From the NCBI GenBank assembly GCA_050952085.1, contig JBMNKH010000001.1:124001-188000 (forward strand): a DNA stretch of 64,000 nt, written 5' to 3'. Below the pieces are notes generated by a model. It was not told the DNA's origin. It saw only the letters and a program-made list of their open reading frames with translations, and did not search any database. Below, piece after piece: positions 24,936 through 34,355 of the stretch (its first letter is position 1; each line of letters starts with the position of its first letter). The position numbers were made by a program, and so were the translations under genes. Origin of the DNA: DTU015 sp012837895 (GTDB lineage: Bacteria; Bacillota; Sulfobacillia; Fermentithermobacillales; Fermentithermobacillaceae).

Positions 24936-27098
24936 TTGGGTACTGAAAAGCGGCCACTCAACCCTGAAGACATCCTTAGTTTCACATGTGTAGGCGACCC
25001 GCAGTTGTCACCAGACGGCAACAGGCTAGCTTATGTTAGGCAGACATTTGACCAGGACACCCATGAGTCCAAGACTGACATTTTCGTAATAGATTTGACA
25101 CGCGGCACCAAGACACAGCTCACCAATTCAGGCAAGGACCGGTCCCCGAGATGGTCTCCTGCAGGAGACAGGATAGCTTTTGTCTCATCCCGGTCGGGGC
25201 GAAGCCAGATCTGGATAATCGATGTTTCAGGCGGGGAAGCATGGCACCTCCCTACAAAAGAGGAAGTTCAGGGATCACCTGTATGGGGTCCCGGCGGAAC
25301 CCGGATCTTCTTTAATGCAAGCGCTTTTTCAAAGCCAGATGAGTGGGTTCCGTATCCAGGAAGCCCTGAAGGCGACCGTCAACGTGCTGAAGAATATGCG
25401 CGCAGGATGCTTGAATCTAAAGACAAGAATGCACAGGGCAAGAACAGGGATGAAAAAAAGAAAAACGAAGTCAAGGTGATTACCAGGCTGCGGTACCGTT
25501 TTGACGGGGTAGGCTACTTCGGTGACCTGCGTAGACAGGTGTTTTACGTAGAAGTGCCTGACACTCCCCCTGGGACAACTGAACCAGATGCAGTCCAGCT
25601 TACAGTCGGCGACTTTGACCACAGCCCGCCTTCGCCTTCACCTGACGGTAAGTGGATTGCAGTTGAAGCTTTCCGGTCAGGGGATGCAGATTATGTAACC
25701 AGGAGCCAAGTTTGGGTTTTCAATGTAGAGACCAGACAGCCCCACCTCTTATACGATGCCCCGGGGCCCGTGTATAACCTCCAGTGGTCTCCTGACGGCC
25801 GCATGATCGCCTTTTACGGGCACGACAGCGCCAGGGGTGTATCTACCAAGACTGATCTTTATGTGGCCTGCCTTGACGGCCGCCCCGAATCACTCTCAAG
25901 TGAAGGCAAACCGGCTCCATTGGGTCGTGAAAACATCCACAACCTGACCCAGGGTACCGGCTTGCACGCAGGGATGATGGTAGGCTCCGACATAGGCTTC
26001 AGAGGCGGTTCAACCCTTTACTGGGACGGGGGAAAACTTTACTTCTGCGCCAGTGAACGCGGGGCTGCTTACCTGTACTCGACGACCCCGGCTCAGGGCC
26101 GGTGGGACGTTCAGCGCCTATTGGGCTCCGCTGACGTTGCCATCTCCGCGTTTTCAGTTTCAGGCGGCACGGTTGTTGTGAAACAGTCTACCCTTCTCCA
26201 ACCTGAAAACCTGTTTCTGGTGGAGACGGGAGACAGCCATCAGGGTACTGCGCTAGAACAACTCACCTTTGAAAACCATGAACTCATGGAGCAGGTTGAA
26301 CTAGGTGCATGGGAGAAGTTCAGCTATAAGTCTCCTGACGGCCAGGAACTTGACGGCTGGCTGATATACCCGGCAGGGTTCGAGCCTTCCCAGGTGAAGG
26401 CAGAACCAGGCAAGTACAGTTTCCCCTTGGTGGTTCCGGTACATGGAGGGCCTCACAGCGCCTACGGCTCAGCTTTCATGTTTCATGGACAGATGTTCGC
26501 AGGGCGCGGATACGCAGTAGCGTATTTCAACCCCAGGGGAAGTGCCTCTTACGGACAGGATTTCATGGATTGCATTGACGGCAAATGGGGCGACAAGGAC
26601 TACCTGGATGTAATGTCAGGCGTGGAAGCTGTAGTATCAAAAGGGTTCATTGATGAATCCAATATGTTCATTCACGGGTGGTCTTACGGCGGGTACATGA
26701 CAACGTGGGTGGTGACCCAGACTGGCTTGTTCAAAGCAGCATGCGCCGGGGCGCCTGTTACCGACATGTATGCCGGCTATGGCACTTCTGACATCCTGTG
26801 GGCTGACGAGCGTGAATTCGGCGCCAAGCCGTGGGAAGACCCGCAGACCTTGCTCAAGAGTTCACCCCTTAACTTCGTGGCTAATGTGTCTACGCCAATC
26901 CTGCTCATGCACGGTGAGAACGACTTGCGCTGCCCTGTGTTGCACACTGAAGAGTTCTACACTGGGCTCAAGAGGCTTGGAAAGACCGCAGTGATGATAC
27001 GCTACCCAGGCGAGTTCCATGGCTTGAGCAAACCGGTCCACAGGATAGACAGGCACCAACGCCTCCTGGCATGGTTTGAGTATTACCGTTCTCAATAG
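24936..27098 (+). CDS. S9-family serine peptidase (acylaminoacyl-peptidase-like)
   Basis: A 720-residue prolyl-oligopeptidase-fold enzyme. The N-terminal half is a seven-bladed beta-propeller with TolB/WD-like blades, each with an SPDG- or SPAG-type turn (DPQLSPDGNRLAYV, SPRWSPAGDRIAFV, SPPSPSPDGKWIAV, NLQWSPDGRMIAFY). The C-terminal alpha/beta-hydrolase holds the catalytic Ser in GWSYGGYM (about 583), Asp in HGENDLRCP (about 660) and His in GEFHGLSKP (about 694). There is no signal peptide from the chosen TTG start (AAGGAGG eleven bases upstream), so it is probably a cytoplasmic oligopeptidase. An upstream ATG at 24792 is rejected, because it lies inside the repressor operator and lacks a ribosome site. 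Confidence 0.93.
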   Translation: MGTEKRPLNPEDILSFTCVGDPQLSPDGNRLAYVRQTFDQDTHESKTDIFVIDLTRGTKTQLTNSGKDRSPRWSPAGDRIAFVSSRSGRSQIWIIDVSGGEAWHLPTKEEVQGSPVWGPGGTRIFFNASAFSKPDEWVPYPGSPEGDRQRAEEYARRMLESKDKNAQGKNRDEKKKNEVKVITRLRYRFDGVGYFGDLRRQVFYVEVPDTPPGTTEPDAVQLTVGDFDHSPPSPSPDGKWIAVEAFRSGDADYVTRSQVWVFNVETRQPHLLYDAPGPVYNLQWSPDGRMIAFYGHDSARGVSTKTDLYVACLDGRPESLSSEGKPAPLGRENIHNLTQGTGLHAGMMVGSDIGFRGGSTLYWDGGKLYFCASERGAAYLYSTTPAQGRWDVQRLLGSADVAISAFSVSGGTVVVKQSTLLQPENLFLVETGDSHQGTALEQLTFENHELMEQVELGAWEKFSYKSPDGQELDGWLIYPAGFEPSQVKAEPGKYSFPLVVPVHGGPHSAYGSAFMFHGQMFAGRGYAVAYFNPRGSASYGQDFMDCIDGKWGDKDYLDVMSGVEAVVSKGFIDESNMFIHGWSYGGYMTTWVVTQTGLFKAACAGAPVTDMYAGYGTSDILWADEREFGAKPWEDPQTLLKSSPLNFVANVSTPILLMHGENDLRCPVLHTEEFYTGLKRLGKTAVMIRYPGEFHGLSKPVHRIDRHQRLLAWFEYYRSQ

Positions 27099-27124
27099 TC
27101 TAACACGGCCAGGTATATGGTTAG

Positions 27125-27153
27125 GCCCAGGGCGCCTATCCTGCGCTCTGGGC
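27125..27153. terminator. Hairpin between convergent genes
   Basis: GCCCAG-g-GCGC and GCGC-t-CTGGGC form a ten-pair stem with a seven-base loop in the 65-base gap between the S9 peptidase and deacetylase genes. Neither side has a proper T-tract, so termination on either strand is uncertain. Confidence 0.4.
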
Positions 27154-27163
27154 ACACTGATCG

Positions 27164-28357
27164 TCAGGGTGATGTTTCAGCTTGCTCAGGCAAAACAACC
27201 AGGTCGTATGTACCGGAAAACGCTTCTGCAAGCTTGTCCAGTTGGCGTTCAGGCACTGCGATGGTGTCTGCCTGGCCGTCTGAAACGTATCTCGACCCGG
27301 AACTGTCAAGATAATCGAGCCATTTGGACAGTTCTTCTTCTGACCCGCGGATCCTGGGAATAGCAGCCCTATTGAAAGATACATGGTATGGCGAAAGGGC
27401 CGGTTCTGCCCCGACCAGGAGCACCCCCAGGTTCTCATAGGCAATCCCCTGGTATTCTCCTGCCATAAGGTACTGTTTATTGGCTGGATCCCTGGGATAG
27501 CTGCCGTAGGGCAGAGCTAATGACAGGGGCCTTTGCCCTGTGAGCTTCTGGATTTCAGCTGACAGTTTGCCCAATTCCATCTGAATCATATCAGCCGGCA
27601 CATCCCGTAGGTTCCTGTGATTATAAGTATGGTTGCCTATCTCCATTCCACACTCAAGCAAGAAATTGAGCTTGGCATGCACTTCATCAGGGACTTCAAA
27701 AGGAGCAGGAAAATCCACGAAGAAGCTAGCGGCATGCCCGAAATCAGGGTGCTCCTGGGAGAACTCCAGGAGGATCCCCACAGCCGAATCAGGATCAGGC
27801 ACTTTGTGCTCCAGGGGTTTCCTCGCCCCTTGGTCCTCAGCGTATTTCCTGGTGACGAACCTTAGTTGGCCAATGGTGGCATCGTCAAAAGTGATTACCA
27901 GAGGGCTTGTACCTGCCGGCAAATCTATCTCGCCCCTCAGGTAAGCTTGGAGCGGCACCAGGCTATAACCGAGTTCGTAATAGCGCTCAAGATCGCGCCT
28001 GAAGTTGTCAGGAGTCCTCACCCACTCTGATTCCGGTTCGCCTATAACGTGGTACATGATGATAGGAACCTTGCCTAATTCATTGGGCCTTTCAGCCAAC
28101 CGGGACAATTTCGCCGCACGCTTCTCCTCAAGAGGGGAAAGTTGCGGCCCGGCAACCGGCGGGTCCGGCTCTTGGATTTGTCCTGGTTCTTCACCTGGAA
28201 CAAGCCCGTTGCCTAACCCAAATATCCCGATGAACCCCAGGGGCTTGGCAACAAACAGCACTACAATGCCCAGGGCGCAAACTGCAATAGTATTCCAAGT
28301 GAGGGGCCTGGTCCTCCGGTTCCTACACCTCTTGTGGTTTTTCTGAGAAGAATTCAT
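27164..28357 (-). CDS. Polysaccharide deacetylase (NodB domain), membrane-anchored
   Basis: A 397-residue protein from the ATG at 28355-28357, which has GGAGG six bases upstream. A basic N-terminus (KNHKRCRNRRTRP) and one hydrophobic segment (NTIAVCALGIVVLFVAKPLGFIG) predict an anchor with the catalytic domain outside. The NodB motifs are present: LVITFDDATI (about 157) with the catalytic and metal Asp pair, IGNHTYNHRNL (about 244) with the metal-binding His pair, and LALPYGSYP. Between them an unusually long insertion (RKYAEDQGARKPLEHKVPD...) is seen. It probably removes acetyl groups from a wall polysaccharide or peptidoglycan. Divergent from lgt. Confidence 0.9.
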   Translation of the reverse strand: MNSSQKNHKRCRNRRTRPLTWNTIAVCALGIVVLFVAKPLGFIGIFGLGNGLVPGEEPGQIQEPDPPVAGPQLSPLEEKRAAKLSRLAERPNELGKVPIIMYHVIGEPESEWVRTPDNFRRDLERYYELGYSLVPLQAYLRGEIDLPAGTSPLVITFDDATIGQLRFVTRKYAEDQGARKPLEHKVPDPDSAVGILLEFSQEHPDFGHAASFFVDFPAPFEVPDEVHAKLNFLLECGMEIGNHTYNHRNLRDVPADMIQMELGKLSAEIQKLTGQRPLSLALPYGSYPRDPANKQYLMAGEYQGIAYENLGVLLVGAEPALSPYHVSFNRAAIPRIRGSEEELSKWLDYLDSSGSRYVSDGQADTIAVPERQLDKLAEAFSGTYDLVVLPEQAETSP

Positions 28358-28530
28358 CAGATTCCTCCGGATTGGGTTTGGCAGCATCCGCCTGCATATT
28401 TATCCGACGCCTGCTCGTGCAGGAAGTTCCCTGTTTACCACAAATTTCGACATTTTGCCCGGTTAGGATTACGCTAACCCCTGGGAGTCTGCCGCCGGAA
28501 AACAACAGCTTTTCTTCTGCCTTGATGAGG

Positions 28531-28536
28531 TATAAT
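28531..28536 (+). promoter_or_regulatory. Candidate -10 element of lgt
   Basis: A perfect TATAAT lies 34 bases before the lgt start. The -35 region 17 bases upstream is poor, so the promoter may need an activator or a different spacing. Confidence 0.4.
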
Positions 28537-28569
28537 CGACAAGACGACAAAACAAAGGAGCGTTTATGA

Positions 28570-29304
28570 TTGCCTGAACCTGTAGCGATAGACCTTGGAT
28601 TTATCCAAATACGATGGTATGGGATAATGGCCGCAGCCACAGTCCTGGGTGGCCTGAAGCTTGGCCGCTACTGGGCGTCATATTTTTCACTGGACCCAGA
28701 CACTTTTGACAGTATTGCGCTTGTGTGCATCCCTTCGTGGATAATTGGTGCCAGGGCTGCCTACGTCCTTGCGAACTACTCTTATTACACCGGCAGGCCA
28801 TGGGATATGTTCCGTATCAGCCAAGGTGGTTTGGCTTCCCAGGGCGGTCTGCTGCTTACCTTTGTCGTGGCCTGGCTCTCCGCAAGGTTCAAGAACATCT
28901 CCTTTTGGGCACTGACAGACTCGCTGGCCCCGTCTTTTGCCATGGGCCATATATTCATACGGCTGGGCAACTTCGCCAACGGCGAACTGTGCGGTGCGCC
29001 CACGGGCTTGCCATGGGGGATGGTTTTCCCGGGAACATTTGAACCACGCCATCCCAGCATGCTTTATGAAGGGGTAGGTGCAGTGCTGGTATTGGCGCTG
29101 TCAATTGTCTGGGCACAGCGAAGGCGCTTTGAAGGGGAAGTGTTCTTGAAAACACTGATTGCCATATCTGCCCTCCGCTTCCTGGTTGACTTCACCCGTG
29201 AACTGCCTCATGGGCATAAGCTTGCAGTAAGCCAGATCGTAGCACTTGCTTATGTAGCCATTGGATTGGGCCTCCTGTACAGACACTGCAAAACCTCAGT
29301 GTAA
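28570..29304 (+). CDS. lgt: Prolipoprotein diacylglyceryl transferase
   Basis: A 244-residue integral membrane enzyme that transfers diacylglycerol from phosphatidylglycerol to the lipobox Cys of preprolipoproteins. About seven hydrophobic segments are visible. The Lgt signature is IRLGNFANGELCGAPT (about 134-150), followed by the family stretch PRHPSMLYEGVGAVLVL (about 155-172). The start is TTG at 28570 with AAAGGAG nine bases upstream; the nearby ATG at 28566 hits a stop after three codons. Length agrees with the smaller Bacillota enzymes. Confidence 0.95.
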   Translation: MPEPVAIDLGFIQIRWYGIMAAATVLGGLKLGRYWASYFSLDPDTFDSIALVCIPSWIIGARAAYVLANYSYYTGRPWDMFRISQGGLASQGGLLLTFVVAWLSARFKNISFWALTDSLAPSFAMGHIFIRLGNFANGELCGAPTGLPWGMVFPGTFEPRHPSMLYEGVGAVLVLALSIVWAQRRRFEGEVFLKTLIAISALRFLVDFTRELPHGHKLAVSQIVALAYVAIGLGLLYRHCKTSV

Positions 29305-29403
29305 CAGCACAACTTCCGCAACTCCGCAGCGCTAAGAGGTAAACTTTTCGCCATGCTTCTCCGATTCTAAAGGTTAGTAGAAAAGCGAGTCCATGGCAAG
29401 GAG

Positions 29404-31233
29404 ATGATTCAGATCAACAAACTACTCACCACCAGAAATAGGATCTTGATCATAGGGCTGGTAATATCTCTAGCCCCTGTAATAATCCTAGGCACTGCTG
29501 TTTACACAAGTGCCAGGAAGCACCTGGATGAATCATCAATAACAGCCCTAAAGGCGTTTGCCGAGTCCAAGGCGCGCGAAATGAATGGCGAAATATACGA
29601 GGATATAACTTCTGACCGTCTTGAGGAAGTTGTAAGCACTGGCCTACACCATGTTGGAAACACCGCAAACGCCTATCTCGTCGATGGGGACGGCAACTTG
29701 CTAGCCGGCGAAGAACGGTCACCTTGGCCTGAAGTTTCCTTGCTTGAAGCTATCTTGACAGGAAACACTGACTTCTCCCGGTTAGAGAAATACACAAGCC
29801 TGACAGGCGAAAAGGTAACCGGGTATGCCACTGTAGTCCAAACTGGCGGCCGGTTTTACGGGCTTATCGTTGAAATAGGCGAAACTGAACCTTTTGCTCC
29901 TCTGGCAGGATTGCGAAGATCCATCGTTCTGGTAAGCTGCCTTGTGATCGTTGCAGTGGTGATAATAGGAAATACGCTGGCGCAAGCTTTCCTTTCACCT
30001 CTGTTTGCTGCAACAGATATGATCCAAGACCTGGCTGACGGCGGAGGGGACCTCACCCGGCGGCTGGAGGTTGACTCTGCCAGTGAAACGGGAAAACTGG
30101 CAGCCTCGTTGAACAAGTTTCTTGATTACATCTCAGAGATTATGAGAAACATCACTGTTGCTGCAGACCACTTGGCTGCTACCAGCCAGGAATTATCAGC
30201 TACCTCAGAGGAGTCAACCAGCATCGCAGAACAGATCGCTGAAACCGCACTCCAACTAGCGTCAGGCGCTGCAGAGCAAAGCGAGACTGCAGCTGAAACT
30301 GCAGCTGCCACAGAGAACCTGTCAATGGCCGTAGAAAAAGTGGCAGTGGGCACACAGGCGCAACACGGTGCAGTCGACACTATTGCTGCGATAATCTCAG
30401 GATCCAATGAGGTTTTCTCAGAGGTGCTGGAGGCATTGGAAAATGTTCAGACAGTGGCCAGCGACAACACGGCAGCGGCAAGCAAAGCTGCAGAGTCCAT
30501 CCAGGTGCTTACTTCCAGCATGTCCAATATACAGTCGGCTAATGAAAGTGCAGCTTCCCAGGTTGTTGAGCTCCGTGACCTCTCTCAAAACATAAGGCAG
30601 ATAGTATCAGTGATCGATGACATCGCCTCGCAAACCAACCTCTTGGCGCTTAACGCTGCAATCGAAGCAGCCAGGGCAGGCGAACACGGGAGAGGGTTTG
30701 CAGTGGTAGCAGATGAAGTGCGCAAACTTGCTGAAAGGTCCCTTGCAGAAACTAAGAACATAAGCGAACTGATTAACAGGGTGGCATCATCTATAGAACA
30801 CACTGTCGCCAGCATAGAGCAGAGCACTCAGGAAATACAAAAGGGTACTATAGTTGCTGAGAATGCAACCGTGGTATTGGTTGAAATCAGCGAAGCAGTT
30901 TCGGGTACCCAGGAAGAAGTAGGCAAACTGCTGACTTCCTTCGAGAAACTTAAACACGCATCTGCACAAACGCATTCAGCGGTAAGTGACATTGCAACCT
31001 ATGCCAACGAGAACCTGTCGGCAGTTGAAGCAATGGCAATCAGCGCAGACGAAGTCAAACGCCTTGTTGAAAATGTAGCAGCAGTATCGGAAGAGAGTGC
31101 CGCAGCTATTGAGCAAGTGGCAGCGTCAATCAGGGAAATGGCTTCGGCCAGCGATCAAGTGTCCTCTTCAGCTCAGGACCTCGCAGGCCAGGCTGAAACC
31201 CTTCAAAACATAGTAGGGAATTTCAAAATATAG
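29404..31233 (+). CDS. Methyl-accepting chemotaxis protein
   Basis: A 609-residue chemoreceptor. TM1 is at about 15-36 (LIIGLVISLAPVIILGTAVY) and TM2 at about 175-196 (IVLVSCLVIVAVVIIGNTLA); the roughly 135 residues between them fit a single Cache sensor. A HAMP domain follows (ATDMIQDLADGGGDLTRRLEV). The cytoplasmic coiled coil has the highly conserved hairpin tip DDIASQTNLLALNAAIEAA ... HGRGFAVVADEVRKLAERS (about 403-440), which contacts CheA and CheW. No pentapeptide for CheR/CheB tethering is seen. The chosen ATG lies directly against AAGGAG, which is unusually close; no better in-frame start exists. No chemotaxis signalling genes are in the window. Confidence 0.95.
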   Translation: MIQINKLLTTRNRILIIGLVISLAPVIILGTAVYTSARKHLDESSITALKAFAESKAREMNGEIYEDITSDRLEEVVSTGLHHVGNTANAYLVDGDGNLLAGEERSPWPEVSLLEAILTGNTDFSRLEKYTSLTGEKVTGYATVVQTGGRFYGLIVEIGETEPFAPLAGLRRSIVLVSCLVIVAVVIIGNTLAQAFLSPLFAATDMIQDLADGGGDLTRRLEVDSASETGKLAASLNKFLDYISEIMRNITVAADHLAATSQELSATSEESTSIAEQIAETALQLASGAAEQSETAAETAAATENLSMAVEKVAVGTQAQHGAVDTIAAIISGSNEVFSEVLEALENVQTVASDNTAAASKAAESIQVLTSSMSNIQSANESAASQVVELRDLSQNIRQIVSVIDDIASQTNLLALNAAIEAARAGEHGRGFAVVADEVRKLAERSLAETKNISELINRVASSIEHTVASIEQSTQEIQKGTIVAENATVVLVEISEAVSGTQEEVGKLLTSFEKLKHASAQTHSAVSDIATYANENLSAVEAMAISADEVKRLVENVAAVSEESAAAIEQVAASIREMASASDQVSSSAQDLAGQAETLQNIVGNFKI

Positions 31234-31242
31234 GCTCGTGCT

Positions 31243-31285
31243 AAGGGAAGAGAAGAGGCTGGAAAGCTTCTTATCTTCCCTTTCA
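31243..31285. terminator. Terminator between the chemoreceptor and ABC-F genes
   Basis: AAGGGAAGA (31243-31251) pairs with TCTTCCCTT (31274-31282); an inner GAAG/CTTC pair extends the stem. TTTCATT follows on the plus strand, and the ABC-F stop codon at 31286 adjoins on the minus strand, so it may serve both genes. Confidence 0.65.
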
Positions 31286-33211
31286 TTAACTTCGTCTTTC
31301 CTCTCCACCCCATTGTTCCCTGGCTTTCATAACCGCTTCCCAGCTGCTGTAGAGTTCGGCCAACTTCACACGTACCTGTCCCCACTCCCTTAGAGGTATA
31401 TCACCAGATTGGGAGTAAGTATCAGGATCAGCCAACACTGAAGCCAACTCTTGCTCCCGCTCCTCAAGCCGGCTGATCTCAGATTCAATCGCTTCAATCC
31501 TGGCATCGAGTTCGGCAATTTCCCTGGCAGCAACTTCTTGCCCTGAAGAAGCAGCTGTCGCAGGCTGCGGTTTCCGGTTGTGAGTTTCCCGCCTGGATGC
31601 GCTTTCTTCCTCCCCAAAGCCTTCAGCTTCCTCACGGCTTTGTTTGAACGCAGAGTAGTTGCCTTCAAAAACCGTCACAGCGCCGTCTTCAAACCACAAG
31701 AGTTTGGTAGCAATCCGGTCTATGAAATACCTGTCATGGGATGCGAAAACAATAGTGCCTTGAAAATCTGCCAAAGCATCTTCGAGGGCCCTCCTTGAAG
31801 GCAGGTCCAGGTGGTTGGTAGGTTCGTCCAGCAGCAGTACGTTTGCGTCTGAGTACACCAGCCTCAGTAGAGCTAACCTTGATTTCTCCCCTCCTGAAAG
31901 GTTACCGGTTTGCTTCTTTACATCATCCCCTGAAAACAGAAACCTGCCGAGCAAATCCCTGGCTTCTGCGTGAGGCACTCCAAGAGACATGACTTCGTCA
32001 AGCACTGACCTCTCAGGTGAGCCAAGAACAAAATCCTGAGCGTAGTATGCTTTTCGTACACCCGCTCCCCATTTTACAATTCCTTCATAAGGCTCTATTC
32101 CCATGAGGCATTTGATGAAAGTGGTTTTCCCACATCCGTTAGGGCCTACAAGGGCAATCCGTTCACCCCTAAACACAAGCAGGTCAATACCGCTGAACAA
32201 CATCCGGTCAAACCCCTTGGAGAATCCTTTTAGCAGTAGCACCTCCCTGCCTGTAGCGCTGCTGGGCGTGAGCTTCAATTTGAGCGTGGCATGCTGTTTC
32301 GGCTTGTCTACCAGTTCGAGCCGCTGGAGCATCTTTTCCCTGCTCCTTGCCTGTCCCGTCCTTCGCGCATTTGCTTTCCATTTTTGGATAAACAGCTGGG
32401 TCCTCTTGATGAGTTCTTGCTGCTCTGCGTATTCCTGCGCCTGACGCTTGAGGAGCTCCTGCTTCTGCTGGATGAAAGCGGAAAAATTACCACGGTAGGG
32501 CGTCACTTTCCCTGCTTCAACTTCCCAGATCCTGTCCACCAGCGTATCGAGAAACCGCCTGTCGTGGGAGACGATTACCATAGCTCCGGGATAACGGCTC
32601 AAGAATGACTCGAGCCATTCCACCCCTCCAATATCCAGGTGGTTGGTAGGCTCATCAAGCAGCAATACATCAGGCTGTGACACCAGTAGTTTAGCAAGGT
32701 TCAACCTTACTTTTTGCCCACCGCTAAGGTCCTTTGCCATAGCCTGCCATGTGTCTTCGCGCAAACCTAGCCCGGCTAGGATTGCAGCAATCTCATGTTC
32801 AAGGGCGTAACCGTTCAAAGCCTCGAACCTTCCCTGGGCTTTGGCATATTCCCTGAGAAGCGCTCCAGTATCACCTATGCCGGAAGCAGCCATCTTGGTT
32901 TCGAGTTCCCTCATCTTCGAAGCTGCCTGAAGCACTTCAGGTTTGCCTGCCATAGCTTCTTCAAACACGGTAGACGTGTAATCAGGGAGCCCCTGTGAAA
33001 GATAGCCCAAACGCACACCTGACGCTTTGTGAATCTTGCCTGAATCAGGTTCTAATTCTCCAGCGATGACCCTCAACAGGGTAGATTTGCCTTCACCGTT
33101 ACGCCCTACCACACCGATCCTGGCTCTTGCGGGCACTGAAAGGTTGACTGAAGAAAATATGCAGCGGGCTCCAAGATAACGTGAGACTCCGGTGATATCG
33201 ACAAGTGCCAT
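31286..33211 (-). CDS. ABC-F family ATPase (ribosome-associated)
   Basis: A 641-residue protein with two ABC ATPase domains and no membrane part. Domain 1 has Walker A GRNGEGKST (about 36-44) and LSGGQKVRLNLAKLL plus LLLDEPTNHLDI. Domain 2 has GPNGCGKTT and LSGGEKSRLALLRL plus LLLDEPTNHLDL. Between them is the charged ABC-F linker (about 230-320: QKQELLKRQAQEYAEQQ...). The C-terminal 100 residues form a coiled coil (AEIAELDARIEAIESEISRLEER region). Members act on the ribosome as translation factors or in antibiotic protection; the subclass cannot be decided here. The ATG is followed by the family-typical short beta strand ALVDITGVSRYLG. Confidence 0.93.
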   Translation of the reverse strand: MALVDITGVSRYLGARCIFSSVNLSVPARARIGVVGRNGEGKSTLLRVIAGELEPDSGKIHKASGVRLGYLSQGLPDYTSTVFEEAMAGKPEVLQAASKMRELETKMAASGIGDTGALLREYAKAQGRFEALNGYALEHEIAAILAGLGLREDTWQAMAKDLSGGQKVRLNLAKLLVSQPDVLLLDEPTNHLDIGGVEWLESFLSRYPGAMVIVSHDRRFLDTLVDRIWEVEAGKVTPYRGNFSAFIQQKQELLKRQAQEYAEQQELIKRTQLFIQKWKANARRTGQARSREKMLQRLELVDKPKQHATLKLKLTPSSATGREVLLLKGFSKGFDRMLFSGIDLLVFRGERIALVGPNGCGKTTFIKCLMGIEPYEGIVKWGAGVRKAYYAQDFVLGSPERSVLDEVMSLGVPHAEARDLLGRFLFSGDDVKKQTGNLSGGEKSRLALLRLVYSDANVLLLDEPTNHLDLPSRRALEDALADFQGTIVFASHDRYFIDRIATKLLWFEDGAVTVFEGNYSAFKQSREEAEGFGEEESASRRETHNRKPQPATAASSGQEVAAREIAELDARIEAIESEISRLEEREQELASVLADPDTYSQSGDIPLREWGQVRVKLAELYSSWEAVMKAREQWGGEERRS

Positions 33212-33326
33212 TTAGAAAACCTCCCTGGTAAACATGTGTTCGCATTCAAGGGCATAGTGGTCAGTCAAACCGCTGATTCCGTATCAGGTAGCCCTGAAAG
33301 CTACACATCCAGGTAAGGCTCCTTTC

Positions 33327-33380
33327 AAAAAATCTAGGATGGGTGATACTCAAGTGTACGCCTTGATACTACCATCCTAG
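33327..33380 (-). terminator. Rho-independent terminator of the DUF2935 gene
   Basis: CTAGGATGG (33334-33342) and CCATCCTAG (33372-33380) form a perfect nine-pair stem, with an inner CAAG/CTTG pair. On the minus strand it is followed by ATTTTTTG (A-run 33327-33332 on the plus strand). It ends the gene at 33396. Confidence 0.9.
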
Positions 33381-33395
33381 CCCATATGAGTCAAT

Positions 33396-34199
33396 CTAAG
33401 ACGGTGACTCAAACCTCTGCAGCTCTTGCCGTATTACCCGCAGGTCCTCAAGGAACTTGTCAGCTTCCCGCCGGACGTGGTCCAAGAGCAGCGGTGAAGA
33501 CACGGCGCTCAGTATCCTGCATTGAAGCAGTAGTTCGAAAGCTTGGGCTTTCAGATCCCGCAATTCCCGTACAAGTGGTTCTATCTCCTCTGCGAACCTT
33601 ATTGCCCGGTTGAAGTAATCCGGCCGGACTTCTGACATGGACCGTAGTTCCCTGGCAGTCTCAAGGGCATCGGAAAACCGCGTTTCCAGATTTTCCAGGA
33701 CCATTACCAGTGCCCGCTCTGACGGATCTAAGAGTTGCCTGATGAAATCAATGTGCTCCCTCATGATACGCAGCCAGAACACTAGGGTGTCAATCAACTC
33801 GGCAAGCAAATTGGGCCCAGGCGGTGTCAACCTGCCTGTTCTCAGCAACTCCAGGAAACGCACTGCTTCCCTTCTTATGTGATCGATGAGAAGCGGAAAA
33901 AGGTTGGCGTACATCTCACATTGAATCTGCATCCTGAGAACCCGCTCTTTGAACTCAATCAGTTCTGATACTGTCGCGGCGATCTCTTGTGCCAGCCTGG
34001 AGTCAAGGTTCCTGCGCGCCATAAGCTCTGTTTCAAGCGCCGAAAGTTCATCAAAAAGAGTTTGAGCTTCGTTGATCAAATCCGTCCGGTCACATGGCAA
34101 TCCCAGCTTTATGAAAAGCGCATGTTCCTTGAATATCCTTATCCAAAACCGGCTCTCTTGCAAAAGGTCGATCCTCCCGTCACCCCTGCCGTTAGGCAC
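33396..34199 (-). CDS. DUF2935 protein (two ferritin-like repeats)
   Basis: A 267-residue all-helical protein with two similar halves of the DUF2935 type. Half one has ESRFWIRIFKEHALFIKLGL, with IDHIRREAVRFLELL later on; half two has DTLVFWLRIMREHIDFIRQLL and LDHVRREADKFLEDL. The paired Glu-His and His-x2-Arg-Arg-Glu positions suggest a buried metal site as in ferritin-like bundles. The start is GTG at 34197-34199 with AGGGGGA upstream. This family is common in spore-forming Bacillota and of unknown function. It is a single-gene unit ended by a strong terminator, divergent from a Cys-cluster protein gene. Confidence 0.8.
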   Translation of the reverse strand: MPNGRGDGRIDLLQESRFWIRIFKEHALFIKLGLPCDRTDLINEAQTLFDELSALETELMARRNLDSRLAQEIAATVSELIEFKERVLRMQIQCEMYANLFPLLIDHIRREAVRFLELLRTGRLTPPGPNLLAELIDTLVFWLRIMREHIDFIRQLLDPSERALVMVLENLETRFSDALETARELRSMSEVRPDYFNRAIRFAEEIEPLVRELRDLKAQAFELLLQCRILSAVSSPLLLDHVRREADKFLEDLRVIRQELQRFESPS

Positions 34200-34355
34200 G
34201 GCGATTCCCCCTTTCGTTCTAATCTTTCTATTATATGAAGGGGCTGAATGTTATGACAACCAGGTGCGATGACACCCATATGGTTCTTCTGCTATGATAT
34301 TGACAGCATTGGCCTGCATAGCCGCGTCCGGATTTCATGGCAAAGGAGAGGTTAG